From the NCBI GenBank assembly GCA_907163375.1, contig CAJQUW010011605.1, positions 186,001-250,000 on the forward strand: 64,000 bases of DNA. Direction: 5' to 3'. Positions 12,363 through 23,394 of this stretch are shown here, in pieces. The DNA is from Prostheceraeus crozeri. Taxonomy: Eukaryota; Platyhelminthes; Polycladida; Euryleptidae. Below the pieces are notes generated by a model. The model saw only the letters and a list, made by a program, of their open reading frames with translations, searched no databases and was not told where the DNA came from. Position numbers and translations under genes: made by a program. Position 1 is the first letter of the stretch. Every line of letters starts with the position of its first letter.

Positions 12363-13230
12363 CAGTGGTGGGCAGCGCGTGGCCCGCCACCGATTCTCAC
12401 ATCCAAAGTGGCCCGCGGACATTATTTGAATCGCTGATGTTAAAATAGCTGACTTTGACCTGGGTTGAGGTGCTTCCTAGGTTGAAATTGATCTTCTTTA
12501 GAATTTGCAAAACCATTAACTAATGACTTAATGAGCTAAATTTGGCACAAAAATATTTATTCAAATGCTCAAGCCATGCGCCGTTCGCTATGAATATCTT
12601 CACAGCATGAAGGAAAGGGACATAGCCATCAACTGTGTGAGTGCCAAGTCACATGGTGTTCGTTCGATGCCCTCTTGAGCATGTTTCACCACGTAATGAG
12701 AAACGTTGCAATTAACCGATAAATATATACAGTAGGCTACGCATGAAGGAATCCTACTGCATGAAAATATGTGATTTTTATTAGTCAAGTATTCTTTCTG
12801 GATCTTATTTGTATACTGCATCAATTCTGTACTAAAATAACATTATCGCACGAGTATTTTTAGGGGAACCTGTGCGTGGTTTTCCACAGCGGCTTAGGTT
12901 TGGGTGTCATATGCCTATGTGCACTTGGGTGCATGTAGTTTTAACAGTCTCTATTTCGTATTGTACGATATGCAGGTGAATAGATGTACTATATATTTCC
13001 AGACCGTCATTTTTCGATGAAATCTGGTCACATTTTCCAATATGGCCACATTATCATCATTTGATAACACAAAAATCTTCCGCAATCAGTTTAGCCTGTT
13101 CACTTTCCATCATTCATATAGATTTTAGAATGTAAAATTACGCTGAAACGTGCGCAATAAAGAAATTTGAACATATTTCATGTCTTCTGAAATTAGTGGC
13201 CGTCTATCCCAGCTTGGTTGCCCACCACTG
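12363..13230. mobile_element. non-autonomous hAT-like element, 868 bp
   Basis: The left end reads CAGTGGTGGGCAGCG and the right end, reverse-complemented, CAGTGGTGGGCAACC, a 12-bp perfect terminal inverted repeat of hAT type. The flanking 8-mers are CGTCAAGG (12,355-12,362) and CGTTAAGG (13,231-13,238), a target-site duplication matching at 7 of 8 positions; hAT elements make 8-bp duplications. The interior has no transposase frame, so the element would have been moved in trans. Confidence 0.8.
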
Positions 13231-13239
13231 CGTTAAGGG

Positions 13240-14100
13240 TTCAACGTAGCTGAAGAACTTTCCGATTTTAATGGATTTTAATAGAATTGGCGTGACAGGC
13301 AGGGAGCTAAAGCATGCATATGCACAGAACATATATTAGATGCGTAAGACGAGTAAGTATAGGCCAACGTTTACTCAAAGAGCTGTTTACAAAGCTATTA
13401 ACAAAGAACGGAAGCGAAGCGTCATTTTTGGCTTAAAGGAAAAATGATGATTATTGTATGTACAAAGAACATTTATTTAACATTATTTTCTTATATTCCT
13501 GCAAAAAGCAAATTACTCTTCTTCTCTTTATCACATATTTTGTTATTGTCACTTCTCTCACTTTGTATTGACATCGTATTGAAAAGTAATGCTATCACAG
13601 ACCAATATGTGTAATTAAAATCAACAGCATTATATAAATAGATAAGCATGCACATAAAAAAGACAAAATTATTGCAAACGAAAAAAATGGAATTCAGATA
13701 AGAAAGAGATTATGATCAACGATCATAATAACATACTCCCACTCAATTTGCAACATACACACATACGTATTGAAGCGAATGATAAAGGTTTTCAGAAATA
13801 AATAAGTAAGCAAGCGTATATTTGTTTGCATTGAAAATCGATAGAGACAAATGGAACATAACCATCAATCAGTCAATCATATTCCCATCTTACATTGGAA
13901 CGTTGGGTTCATGAGACACAAAAATGTCTATACGATGAACGATTCGTTAGGAACATAACCAGACACATAAAAAGACAAAAAGTGAAAAAATAGATGATGA
14001 AAATACACTGATAATCAAGTGAGCAACAGACATCAACTAGACTTCAGTTAACTTACCTAAGTACAGTGAAGAGAAAAAAACATAAGCATACTCGCACCTG
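13240..14100. other. no gene seen
   Basis: AT-rich, many short A and T runs; no open frame of note. Confidence 0.4.
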
Positions 14101-14750
14101 TATTAGCCATGCTGAGATCGCATTATGTATTTTACGGCCATCAGAATTTAGCAGAAAAGAAGTCCAAGGGAAAAAGGAATGCAGTCTTCGAGATGTTTTT
14201 ATGTGAGGCAGCCGAAGGAGACCAGAATTCGGCATGCGAGGGGGCAGGAATGCATGGAGAGGATGGGTTGTATCTCGCTCACACGAAGTGAAGTACTTTC
14301 GAGCGCGTCATACTCTCAGGGCTGAAAGCGGAGGGAACTTTCCACACTCACAATTCTTCCCACAAATAATCTTGTGCGCTTGATCATTGAACTTATCCAA
14401 TTTATGTTCCAACCCTTTGGCAACCAGGCAAACAAGGAGGACGCGTAGAGCAAAACGGACACAATGATAGATTCGTGGACCACTTTTAAATGTTCACAGT
14501 ATAGTAGGGGTATCAGCACCCGCATAACGTATAGACGTTGAGAAGAAATCTTAAGAATGTTATCGAAATGAGACTCCCAGGCCCACGTCATCCTATCGTT
14601 CCAAAGAACGCCAAGAATCCTTATTTCCTTTGAGACTTCTATGAAGGGATGCGCATAACTGTCACTGCTACCTTAATGAAAAACAAGTTCTTTAGACTTA
14701 TTGATGTTCAGGACCATCTTCTTCGACGCTACAATGAAACGCTACATACA
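14053..14750 (-). mobile_element. LINE reverse transcriptase C-terminal fragment
   Basis: Reading leftward from about 14,750: KKMVLNINKSKELVFH, a stop, then EVSKEIRILGVLWNDRMTWAWESHFDNIL (the RT thumb entrance), the helical C-terminal region VHESIIVSVLLYASSLFAWLPKGWN, and in another frame at 14,235-14,053 the C-terminal tail LRLPHIKTSRRLHSFFP that ends many CR1-group proteins. At least two disruptions. Upstream palm motifs are absent, so this is a 5'-truncated and decayed copy. Confidence 0.7.
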
Positions 14751-14759
14751 AAAACGCTA

Positions 14760-15695
14760 GGATGTTGTTGGTACATGTACTCATAAAGTGAGGTATTTAG
14801 CAGCGTGACAACGTCTTTTGATGCAAAATAAACCGCGCATTCATTCGAGTAAAAACCATTTCATTCTCATCCGTGGAGACTGCTGCTTTTCCTCACCACA
14901 AGTCTGATATCTTCTGTTGGATATAGAACAAATGCTGGTTTGAATGTTTTGAGAAGAAAGTACTATCTTAAAAATCGGATGTAATGTTATTCTTGGTATA
15001 TCAAGTTAATTATATATATATATATATATCATCTTGTTGAAATACATAGCCTCCGTGTATGTATTTGTGAATAGTTCTCCTTCACAGCTTTTACAGTACT
15101 GTATCTTGATTAGGTCAATACTATTACTTCTCTCATTCGGGCGACCACTTCCAAGTTTGAAAATTATGGCTCTATAAGTGAACAGAGTCTGTGGCAATTT
15201 AAAATCAAAATTACCATACTTTTATTGGTGAGATTTTTTAGAGGGATTCTACCAATGCGCAAGAACTATCGAAGAGCTCCTCTCCTTGTATCTCCCTTGA
15301 TACCGCTATTGCGATGTTGAATCAGTGCGGATCATTGCGACCTCGGACAAAGTGAACATAAAACTCCAATAAAATAACAGAGAGTGCTCAATTTGCAATG
15401 CTTTTACATTAAATTACCATAATCAGGAAAATCATTGACTCTCAAAAATGATCGATTTTTTGAAAAATGGCCGGTAATTATTTCACCTTGAAACACGTAC
15501 TGAAAGGAAAAATTGATGACATCTTTCGGAGTTCTTGTGACTGATGTGCTTATTCTTACACTATCATTTTAATTTAGATAGAATGATTCAACGTTTAAAT
15601 GTTTTAAACGTTTGTATGCCGTAGGATGATGGGTATTGTAACCAAAAACACGTCGTTCAATTTCTGGTTGCGTGAGGTCGCTTTATCATTATGAT
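14760..15695. other. no gene; contains a (TA)n microsatellite
   Basis: A TA dinucleotide run lies at about 15,006-15,029. The rest is AT-rich and featureless. Confidence 0.5.
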
Positions 15696-15699
15696 TATA

Positions 15700-17940
15700 T
15701 GAGAGATTATTATGAGAGATATCTGATTATTTAATTGAATTCATTGATGATGCAACTGTTGTATTCTCTGATATTCATGTTATTCTTTGTGGTGATCTGA
15801 ATCACTTTGATACATCTCTCCTGCAAAGTTCTCATGATCTATTTGACAAGGTGCTAATGCCTACTCGAGGTACTTCGATACTAGATCGTTTTCTAGTAAG
15901 CCGTTCTTTAGACCAAATATATATGGATGCTTCAGTTGGTCCTCCATTGACTTCAAGACGTGGAGGCTCACATTGCCAAATACTTTTATCCCCAGTGAAC
16001 ATTGACACTAACACTGATTGTAAGGAATATCGTACTTTATATGATTTGAAGAGTTGTCATATTGCGGACTTTATCACTCGCTTAAATATGTGTTCCTTTC
16101 ATGAATTGTATCATGTTAATGATCTGGATAAAAAGCTTGAAATATTTTACACGTTGTTTCAATCATGTTTATCTGCAATCCCAAGTAAATCGATTGCCAT
16201 GTCTACTCGTGACAAAACTTGGATGTCAGCTTACTTAAAAGATTTGATTAGTAAAAGATGGTTTGCATATCGTTGTAAAAATTTTCATATGTATAATATC
16301 TATAAACATAAATGTAAAGAAGAAATCAAGAAGTGTAAAATGTCTTGGGTTGAGAGGTCAAGAAGATCATCTCGTAGCATTTGGAGTGTAGTATCTGATG
16401 TTAAAGGCAATAATGTGAAAAATCCTTTAGCTCCTATTTTACATGAGTTTTCTGATGTCATGAGTGCAGCTAATGCTATCAATGAATCTTTTGTAAAACA
16501 TTTTCACTCGGAAGACCGCTTTCCATACCATTCATCTGACACAACTTCAAATCACAATGATGATGATTGGTGTCCCCTAACTAGCCCGCATGATGTTTTT
16601 CTGTTCTTAGAGAACTTGTCTACTAATAAAGCTACGGGCTCTGACGGAATTTGCAACCGTTTCTATAAGTTAGCGTCGCCATATATTTGTGAGATAATAA
16701 ACTCCATCATCATTCAGTGTTATGTTCCAAAAGATTTGAAAAAATGTATTGTGTCTCCTATTCCGAAATGTTCTCCTGTCTCTTTCGAAAATCTTCGACC
16801 CATCACACTTTTAAGTGTCCCGGCTAAACTTTTAGAACATCATATACTTTCGACCATGCGTACTGCGTTCTATTAACGTGTACCCAGCTTTCAATTTGCT
16901 TATAAAAGAAATTCATGTACAACATCCTGTCTTGTTACCTTACATCATATTATTACAGAATTGTTAGAAAAACCTGATGTTACTGGTTGCATGCTCTTGA
17001 ATTATGATTTTTCAAAGGCCTTCGATACCATCAGCCACAAAGTATTGCTTCAAATTAAGACTTCTTCAGTTCCCTATACGTTTTGTTGAGTTTATGTCTT
17101 CTTACTTAAGTAAGCGTTATCAAAGGGTCAAATTTGGGTCAATTGTTAGCTCAGAGTTGCAGGTGCTTAGCGGAGCTCCTCAAAGGTTCCCTTTTGGGCC
17201 CGTTTTTGTTCATTTTGTATTGTTACGACATAATGTCCCTGTCTCATAACACATCATTAATCATGTATGCTGATGACGTGTCTCAAGTGTGTCCAATTTT
17301 TAAATCTGATGTACCGGATCTATCGAAATGATTACATCTGAATTTTATACTATAAATGACTGGGCAGAAAAGAATTATCTGAAATTAAATTTGTCAAAAA
17401 CAAAATGTGTTTGTATAAGAAAGAAAAACTTTGAGATGTATTTTCCTTTCCCTTTTGAAATTGTCAGCGAATGCAAATTACTTGGTGTTGTGTGGAATAA
17501 AACTTTAAAATGGGATTCCCATTTCAGTTTATTGCTAAGAAGATGCTCAAAACGTCTATATTTGTTGAAAATCTTGAAGGATGTTCTACAACATGACGAA
17601 TTGTGGTTGACTTTCCACATGTTAATAGAAAATTTAATCATGTATTGTACTCAGTTATTTGGTGTTTTCAGTTATGAAATTAATCATATTATCAACAGTT
17701 TGTATAAACGAGGAAGGCGGCTGATTTGCCCTGCACAATGTTCTTGTGGCAATGACATGACAAGATTTCATGCAATTTCATGCAATCCAACGAGTCAAAC
17801 AGTGCGGTTGTGTCTCTGGTGATCGTCTCGACAAATTGCTTATTTCGTCTATTTCTGATGGTCAATAGTGTCTAAATTACTTGATTTTGATATCAAATTG
17901 TTCATCTTTGCCTGCTGATTCGCTTGGTGTCATCTAAATT
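15700..17940 (+). mobile_element. CR1-group LINE, 5'-truncated and frame-broken
   Basis: The copy begins inside the endonuclease: at about 15,780 VILCGDLNHFD gives the catalytic GDxN motif, followed by the last endonuclease strand with RGGSHCQILL. The RT follows to 17,822 and a decayed tail to about 17,940, where the 5' region of the next LINE starts. It and the next LINE lie head to tail with no unrelated spacer that I can identify. Disruptions are described in the RT entry. Confidence 0.75.
15851..17822 (+). pseudogene. LINE endonuclease end plus reverse transcriptase, broken
   Basis: First frame 15,851-16,876 (341 codons): end of endonuclease, linker with KTWMSAYLKDLISKRW and SRRSSRSIWSVVSDV, then RT entry NKATGSDGICNRFYKL and LRPITLLSVPAKLLEHHIL; it stops at TAA 16,874-16,876. 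The same frame continues beyond the stop with QFAYKRNSCTTS and NYDFSKAFDTISHKVLLQ (motif A). A frame change near 17,050 leads to FVEFMSSYLSKRYQRVKFG and LSGAPQ, another near 17,180 to LLGPFLFILYCYDI and LIMYADDV (catalytic YADD), and another near 17,330 to the thumb INDWAEKNYLKLNLSKTK and LLGVVWNKTLKWDSHF. So about four disruptions: inactive. Confidence 0.8.
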
Positions 17941-18022
17941 CAAAATTGGACGCTTCCGAACGGGATTTTGGGAGATTTTCACTTTCTCATCACATAATAG
18001 CGAATAGTGTTCAGTTTCAGCG

Positions 18023-18781
18023 ATGGTTGGTTCACGCAAAGATAGTGGAGTACCTCAAGCCCCTTTATTGTGTGGAACGTGTGTTTCTATTATTGACAAC
18101 GACCGTATTCAGTGCAGAGTTTGCAAAACTGCTTTTCATATGAAAAAGGAATGTTGCAATTTGCCTGCGTCAATCAGCAAAGCAATGTCATCTATTGATA
18201 ATTTGTCATATTTCTGCAATAGATGTCGGACCATAGATATCTGTGATATCTTCAATCGCTTTGCAAGTATCGAAATGGAACTGAAAACTTTGAGGGATCA
18301 AGTCAATATGAATCTAACTTCTAATATCGGTAAAGTCGTAACTGATGCCATAAATGAGCATCAACAGCGACAGGAAAAGAAATTTAATCTTTTGATCTTT
18401 GGAGTGAATGAATCTACCAATTCCGATGATGAGTATGGAGATGATGACAAGGTTGTGAAAGATGTTCTCAAAGAAACTGATGTTGACACTAATTGTGTAA
18501 TAACACACCGAAGAATTGGTAAGCATGCCGGACTCAGCAAACCACGACCTATACGTGTCTCTTTTCAATCCTACGATGATAAAATTCATTGTTTGAAAAA
18601 TTCCAAACGTCTTGCCAGATCAAACTCCTATCGAAAAGTTTATATTCGACCGGATTTGACGAAATCCCAATTGATGGAGAACAAGCAACTGCGAGACGAG
18701 CTACAGAGAAGGAGAGCTGATGGTGAGAATGTTGTCATTCGTAGAGGTGAAATTGTTCACAAAGGTGATCCTTCAGCATGA
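18023..18781 (+). CDS. LINE ORF1 protein with PHD-like zinc finger
   Basis: 252 residues. Residues ~17-70 hold a Cys4-His-Cys3-type finger: LCGTC, then IQCRVCKTAFH, a later Cys, and FCNRCR. Residues ~78-115 are a heptad-like segment (FASIEMELKTLRDQVNMNL) able to form a coiled coil. Residues ~120-200 start with KKFNLLIFGVNES, the RRM-like ORF1 core, and end with RKVYIRPDLTKSQ; the tail is basic. CR1/L1-type ORF1 proteins bind the element RNA and act as chaperones in the RNP. The start at 18,023 is the first ATG before the finger. The stop is TGA at 18,779-18,781, and ORF2 continues in the same frame. Confidence 0.8.
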   Translation: MVGSRKDSGVPQAPLLCGTCVSIIDNDRIQCRVCKTAFHMKKECCNLPASISKAMSSIDNLSYFCNRCRTIDICDIFNRFASIEMELKTLRDQVNMNLTSNIGKVVTDAINEHQQRQEKKFNLLIFGVNESTNSDDEYGDDDKVVKDVLKETDVDTNCVITHRRIGKHAGLSKPRPIRVSFQSYDDKIHCLKNSKRLARSNSYRKVYIRPDLTKSQLMENKQLRDELQRRRADGENVVIRRGEIVHKGDPSA

Positions 18782-18829
18782 CCAAATAACTTACCTGTTC
18801 CTTCTATATGTTACTTTAATTCAAGGTCT

Positions 18830-21406
18830 GTGCTCAACAAGATGGATGAAATTCAAATTCTTGCTACCTCTCATTCCCCTGACATTGTGTCTGTTACAGA
18901 GACTTGGATGAATAACACTATCCTGGATCATTCCGTATTTCTATGTGGATACGATATTTACAGAGCAGATCGTAATAGTGGAAAGAAGGGTGGAGGAGTG
19001 TGCTGCTGGGTTAAAACCTCCTATTCATGTACGCTGCTCTTCAATTCATCTACTCATTCTGAAGTTGAATTCCTGGTTATACGAATTTCACAACGACATT
19101 TCAAATGCCTTCTCACAGCTGTTTATTTTCCGCATGGTAACACGCTATCTCGTCGGGAAGTGCAAAGTCAGTGCACTTACGTTACATCTGTTATTGATGA
19201 CTTACTTACACATTATCCAGGATATCACGTTATCATCTGTGGTGATTTCAATTTGATTGATCATTCATGTTTTGAGCATAATTTTGGCCTTCAAAATGTT
19301 GTCAATTGTTCTACCCGTTTCAATGCTAAGTTGGATCTTATCCTCATCCCAGAATCATTAACCCCTCATTATTGTGATATAGTTACTTACCCGCCGTTGG
19401 GTGCAGGAGACCACAACGTTTTGTTCCTGAAAGGAAAGAGTTCAATTACGCAGACTCCAGTATATGTAGATATCATGGATCTCCGCGAGTCGCACTTGCA
19501 GAAAGCTTCGATGCATTTGGCAAGTATTGATTGGAATTCCCATATGTTGAGTGAGTCGCTGGACAAAGCCTGTGATTTCTTCTATAAAACATTGTACTCT
19601 GTGATGGATCTCATTCCATGTAATTCAATAAAAGTATCAAGCTCTGATAAGCCTTGGATCAGTGGTGTCATTAAAGTGCTTATCAATAAGCGTTACATTG
19701 CCTACCGCAATAAGGACTGGACTCTCTACAAACACTACCAATTCAAAGTCAGACAAGCAATTTTTGTGTCAAAGAAACAATGGGCTAAATCTATGTCGTC
19801 ATCGAGATCAATTTGGGATATTTTCAAGACTGTCACGAATGCTAATGTGAAAAGTGATTGGTTGTCCCAATGTTCTCCTGATCAACCTCTGTATGATACC
19901 CTTCAATATTTAAATAATCAGTTGAGTCAGCATCAACTAGATGATGCTCCTGATATGACAGATCTTTCAAATTTATCGGCTAGTGCTCCTTTCTTGTTTA
20001 CAACCGAACATGTTCATAATTTACTGTGTCGTGTCAATCCTCGTTCAGCCTGTGGTTCCGATCAAATACCAAGTATTTTCCTATCGAAACTTTCTCATTA
20101 TCTCAGTGAACCAGTGACAATTATTTTCAACATGTGTCTGCTCACCGCAAATTTGCCCCAGCATTGGAAAAACGCCGATATTGTGCCGCTGCCAAAAACT
20201 TCACCGGCTGATTTGTCGAACATCCGACCAATCTCACTACTTCCTCTTCTTGAAAGACTATTTGAAAAGGAGTTAATCAAAGTTATCGGCCCATCTTTCG
20301 TGAACAAATTCGACGATGCTCAATTTGGATACAGGAAAGGATGCTCATCAACATGTGCTCTGCTGATGTTGGACAATTTCATTACGGAAAGACTGCAGGA
20401 CAGAAGCATCAGTGCGTGTCACATTGTTACTGTTGACCTTGCAAAAGGTTTTGATAAAGTTTCCCACAGACTTTTACTTGCTAAGATGGTTCGTGATGAG
20501 TTTGATCCATTCATAATCAAATTCATGAAGAACTATCTTTCATCAAGATTTCAGAGAGTCAGATGGCGCAAGACGTTCAGTGATTACATCAAAGTATCTA
20601 GTGGTGTTGCACAGGGATCCAGCATTGGGCCTCTTATATTTGGCTACTTCATTGCCGATCTGAATCAAACTGATTTCTCTAATGCTTTACTGCTGAAATA
20701 TGCAGATGATATCATCATCGCTGGCGGAGTTGATAGACACTCTTCAAACAGTCCTGTGATTTCGGCATTCTCAAAAGTAAAAGATTGGACAGCTGAAAAT
20801 AGTATGGTTATCAAACAAGAGAAATGCAAACAAATGTTCATTATTAGTAGCCGCGTCAACTCTTTCGATTATTCTGTACCTGCAATACCTACCGTGCCTG
20901 CTGTCGATACTTTAAGAATCCTCGGTGTTCATTTTGAGCAGTTATACAAGTGGAATGCTCATGTCGCTCATGTAGCCAAGAGAGCAGCGTGCAGAATGTA
21001 TGCGTTAAGGCAATTAAAGCCTTTCCTTTCGGTTCCGGAGTTAGTGATCATTTACAATAGTTACATACGAAGTCTCCTAGAATTTTCTGCTCCGCTATTT
21101 GTTCAGTTGAGTGCTACACAAGGCAACATCTTAGAGCAAATACAACGAAGATGCCACAAAATTATTTGCGGATCCAGCAGCTGCGTGTGCCCAAATTTCA
21201 TTCCGCTTGACTACCGTCGCATCACAATTGGCTATCGATTGTTTTGCTCAATTTTGAATGACCGCAGCCATCCACTTCAGCAGCTCATTCCGAAACGGCT
21301 ACCTTACTCGGGAAAATTGATAGCTCCGTATTGTAGCTCCGTTATGAGGAGTAACTCATTTTTTCCGGTGATGATTCGCCTGTTCAACTGTGGATTTACC
21401 CAGTGA
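18830..21406 (+). CDS. LINE ORF2: endonuclease and reverse transcriptase
   Basis: 858 codons from the first ATG. Endonuclease motifs: IVSVTETWM (Glu), VIICGDFNLID (Asp/Asn), LDLILIP and GAGDHNVLFL (terminal Asp-His). RT: CGSDQIPSIFLSKL, NIRPISLLPLLERLFEKEL, AQFGYRKGCSSTCA, TVDLAKGFDKVSHRLL (motif A), SSGVAQGSSIGPLIFGYFI (B) and LLKYADDIIIAGG (catalytic YADD), then thumb LRILGVHFEQLYKWNAHV and the CR1-like C-terminus LDYRRITIGYRLFCSIL. All key catalytic residues looked for are present. The endonuclease really begins before this ATG: the in-frame codons from 18,782 encode ICYFNSRSVLNK, which holds the first catalytic Asn, so initiation must lie upstream or the ORF1 TGA is read through. Confidence 0.85.
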   Translation: MLNKMDEIQILATSHSPDIVSVTETWMNNTILDHSVFLCGYDIYRADRNSGKKGGGVCCWVKTSYSCTLLFNSSTHSEVEFLVIRISQRHFKCLLTAVYFPHGNTLSRREVQSQCTYVTSVIDDLLTHYPGYHVIICGDFNLIDHSCFEHNFGLQNVVNCSTRFNAKLDLILIPESLTPHYCDIVTYPPLGAGDHNVLFLKGKSSITQTPVYVDIMDLRESHLQKASMHLASIDWNSHMLSESLDKACDFFYKTLYSVMDLIPCNSIKVSSSDKPWISGVIKVLINKRYIAYRNKDWTLYKHYQFKVRQAIFVSKKQWAKSMSSSRSIWDIFKTVTNANVKSDWLSQCSPDQPLYDTLQYLNNQLSQHQLDDAPDMTDLSNLSASAPFLFTTEHVHNLLCRVNPRSACGSDQIPSIFLSKLSHYLSEPVTIIFNMCLLTANLPQHWKNADIVPLPKTSPADLSNIRPISLLPLLERLFEKELIKVIGPSFVNKFDDAQFGYRKGCSSTCALLMLDNFITERLQDRSISACHIVTVDLAKGFDKVSHRLLLAKMVRDEFDPFIIKFMKNYLSSRFQRVRWRKTFSDYIKVSSGVAQGSSIGPLIFGYFIADLNQTDFSNALLLKYADDIIIAGGVDRHSSNSPVISAFSKVKDWTAENSMVIKQEKCKQMFIISSRVNSFDYSVPAIPTVPAVDTLRILGVHFEQLYKWNAHVAHVAKRAACRMYALRQLKPFLSVPELVIIYNSYIRSLLEFSAPLFVQLSATQGNILEQIQRRCHKIICGSSSCVCPNFIPLDYRRITIGYRLFCSILNDRSHPLQQLIPKRLPYSGKLIAPYCSSVMRSNSFFPVMIRLFNCGFTQ

Positions 21407-21579
21407 CATTATCGCATCGTGTTTCCATGTTTATTTTCATTACTTTTGTTAAGTTTTCTTTTCTATAACTTTGTAACAAATTTGACTTTCATTCATGATG
21501 TTATTGCCTCACGATTATCAATATTGAGGCCTTCCAGAAAATATACGCTTATTATTATTATTATTATTATTATAGACTG

Positions 21580-23390
21580 GCGGCTTTTAAAAGCTTCTAC
21601 AACAAGTGCTTGCACCCCGGACATCCGTTGTGTTACATTATTCCTAAGTCTATACGAAAACATGCTTTGGTCCCAATGTGCACTACTAATCGCCGGCAAA
21701 ATAGCTTCGTCGTTTTAAGCTCTCTGGTCATTAATGGTCTCTCTGACCTTACTTGCAAATAACTGTTTTTTCATAATTGTCTCTGTAATTTTTGATTTTC
21801 ATTACGACAAATATATACTTTTTCTCTTTCTCTTTTTTTCTCTTTTCTCTTATGCATCAGTGTTTATGTGACTCGATCATCAGTCATCAGTTACCTGATC
21901 CCGATCAGACCAGAACAATCTACCCATTAATGACAAGCTAATTATTAAAAAATTAGAGTTTTGTTAAAAAAATATTTTTTGAAATGCATTTTGCGGGCGT
22001 TCTAGGCATTGTACAAGGTCAGAAGTGGTGCCATAAGAAAAGCGTTGATCTCTTCTTTAATTTATTCACTTCATTTGGGCACCCTGGGGAATACGTTGCT
22101 CCGGAATACGCTTGTCCCAAAAGATACGAGTTGACATGATAGAAAAAGTTGCTACCTGGTATTAATGAGTATTAATGACCTGGTATTAATCAAATCAAGA
22201 ATGTCTATTGAACGCGTGATGGAATCATGGTTCTGAAACACATGCCACATGCGGACATCGAAAATCGGTTGCTAAAGAAAATGAGAAAGTACGACGCAGC
22301 ATGATGAAAATGGAGAAGGGAGATGAAGAACAGAAAAAGCTCAATCAATCTAACTGTCAACCTCACAGGCATATTCACAGAATGGTCACAACTCACAACA
22401 CGTCACTATCAGAGACGCCATCGCTTTTCTTATACCATTAGTGCTCCGAAACCTTTGCGCTGCCTGTAGTAGTTAAGACAAAAAGTGCTTTGGTACACTT
22501 GAAAAGTTCATATTGCGTCAGTATTTAATCGATGATTTTAATATCATCCACTTCATATAGTGTTCTCAAATGAACAGACAGAAATCCGACTCAGTATCTC
22601 AGGACAAGCACGCGCTGCATTGCATCAGTACCAATATATTTTGCATTTGGCACCTGAGTAGGTCTATAACTCACCGCGCGCATGACTGCTCAATCTTTTC
22701 CAAACGCACACAAAATAAACTGTCTAATTTATTGACAATAAAAATGGATAAAAATTGATATAAATCAGTTCCCGTATGCTTATTCGGGGAAATTGGAGTA
22801 CCTAGAAGCCTGCCAATCACATGCATTTGATGCATAGAAATCGAGCTATGTCTAAGGTGACCAGTAGACTAATGTCTAATGTAGCGACATAAGTTGACCA
22901 GTGGTCAGCCTTAACCAGTCATTTACAGAAGATATGCATTTACATATGAAATTGCCATTAACAATCAGCTGTCGTCCATTGTTACTGAGCAAGTAGGGTT
23001 TCATCTGTCACTTTTTTATGAAAGTCGCTTATATCTCCAATTATAATTCATCTTTTATCGTAAGATTTCTACATTTTGCCGGACAATAATTTGCAATTTG
23101 TCTGGTAAATGCCCTACAGTTCCTAAGGAAGGAAAATGCCCAATATATGTCCACTGCCACAAAAGTTTCAGTGATTCTTTAATCACATTGAATTAACCAT
23201 TGCCGTTGTAGGCTGCAATGTAATTGCTTAAACGAATCGCAATGCAAATTTTTCCATGGCCAAAGAATGAGATCATTTGTGTTTTTACGTTTCCATTGGT
23301 CCGCCATTTGGATCCACCATCGTCTACTGGTGTTAATGTGACGGATGGATTCAATACATGATATGAGAGAATATTTGCATTGGAATGACG
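21580..23390. other. no gene seen
   Basis: Intergenic, AT-rich. Short frames only; a TC-rich stretch lies near 21,820-21,850. Confidence 0.4.
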
Positions 23391-23394
23391 ATGA

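Larger units (their letters stand above)
17946..21573 (+). mobile_element. CR1-like LINE, near complete
   Basis: Layout: short 5' region, ORF1 (18,023-18,781), ORF2 (to 21,406), 3' UTR of about 145 bp and an (ATT)n tail at 21,550-21,573. ORF1 with a PHD-like zinc finger and ORF2 with endonuclease plus RT is the classical CR1-group arrangement. Both frames are open apart from the single TGA that separates them. No target duplication was identified, as is common in this group. Open length and intact motifs suggest the copy is much younger than the three other CR1-like fragments in the window. Confidence 0.85.
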
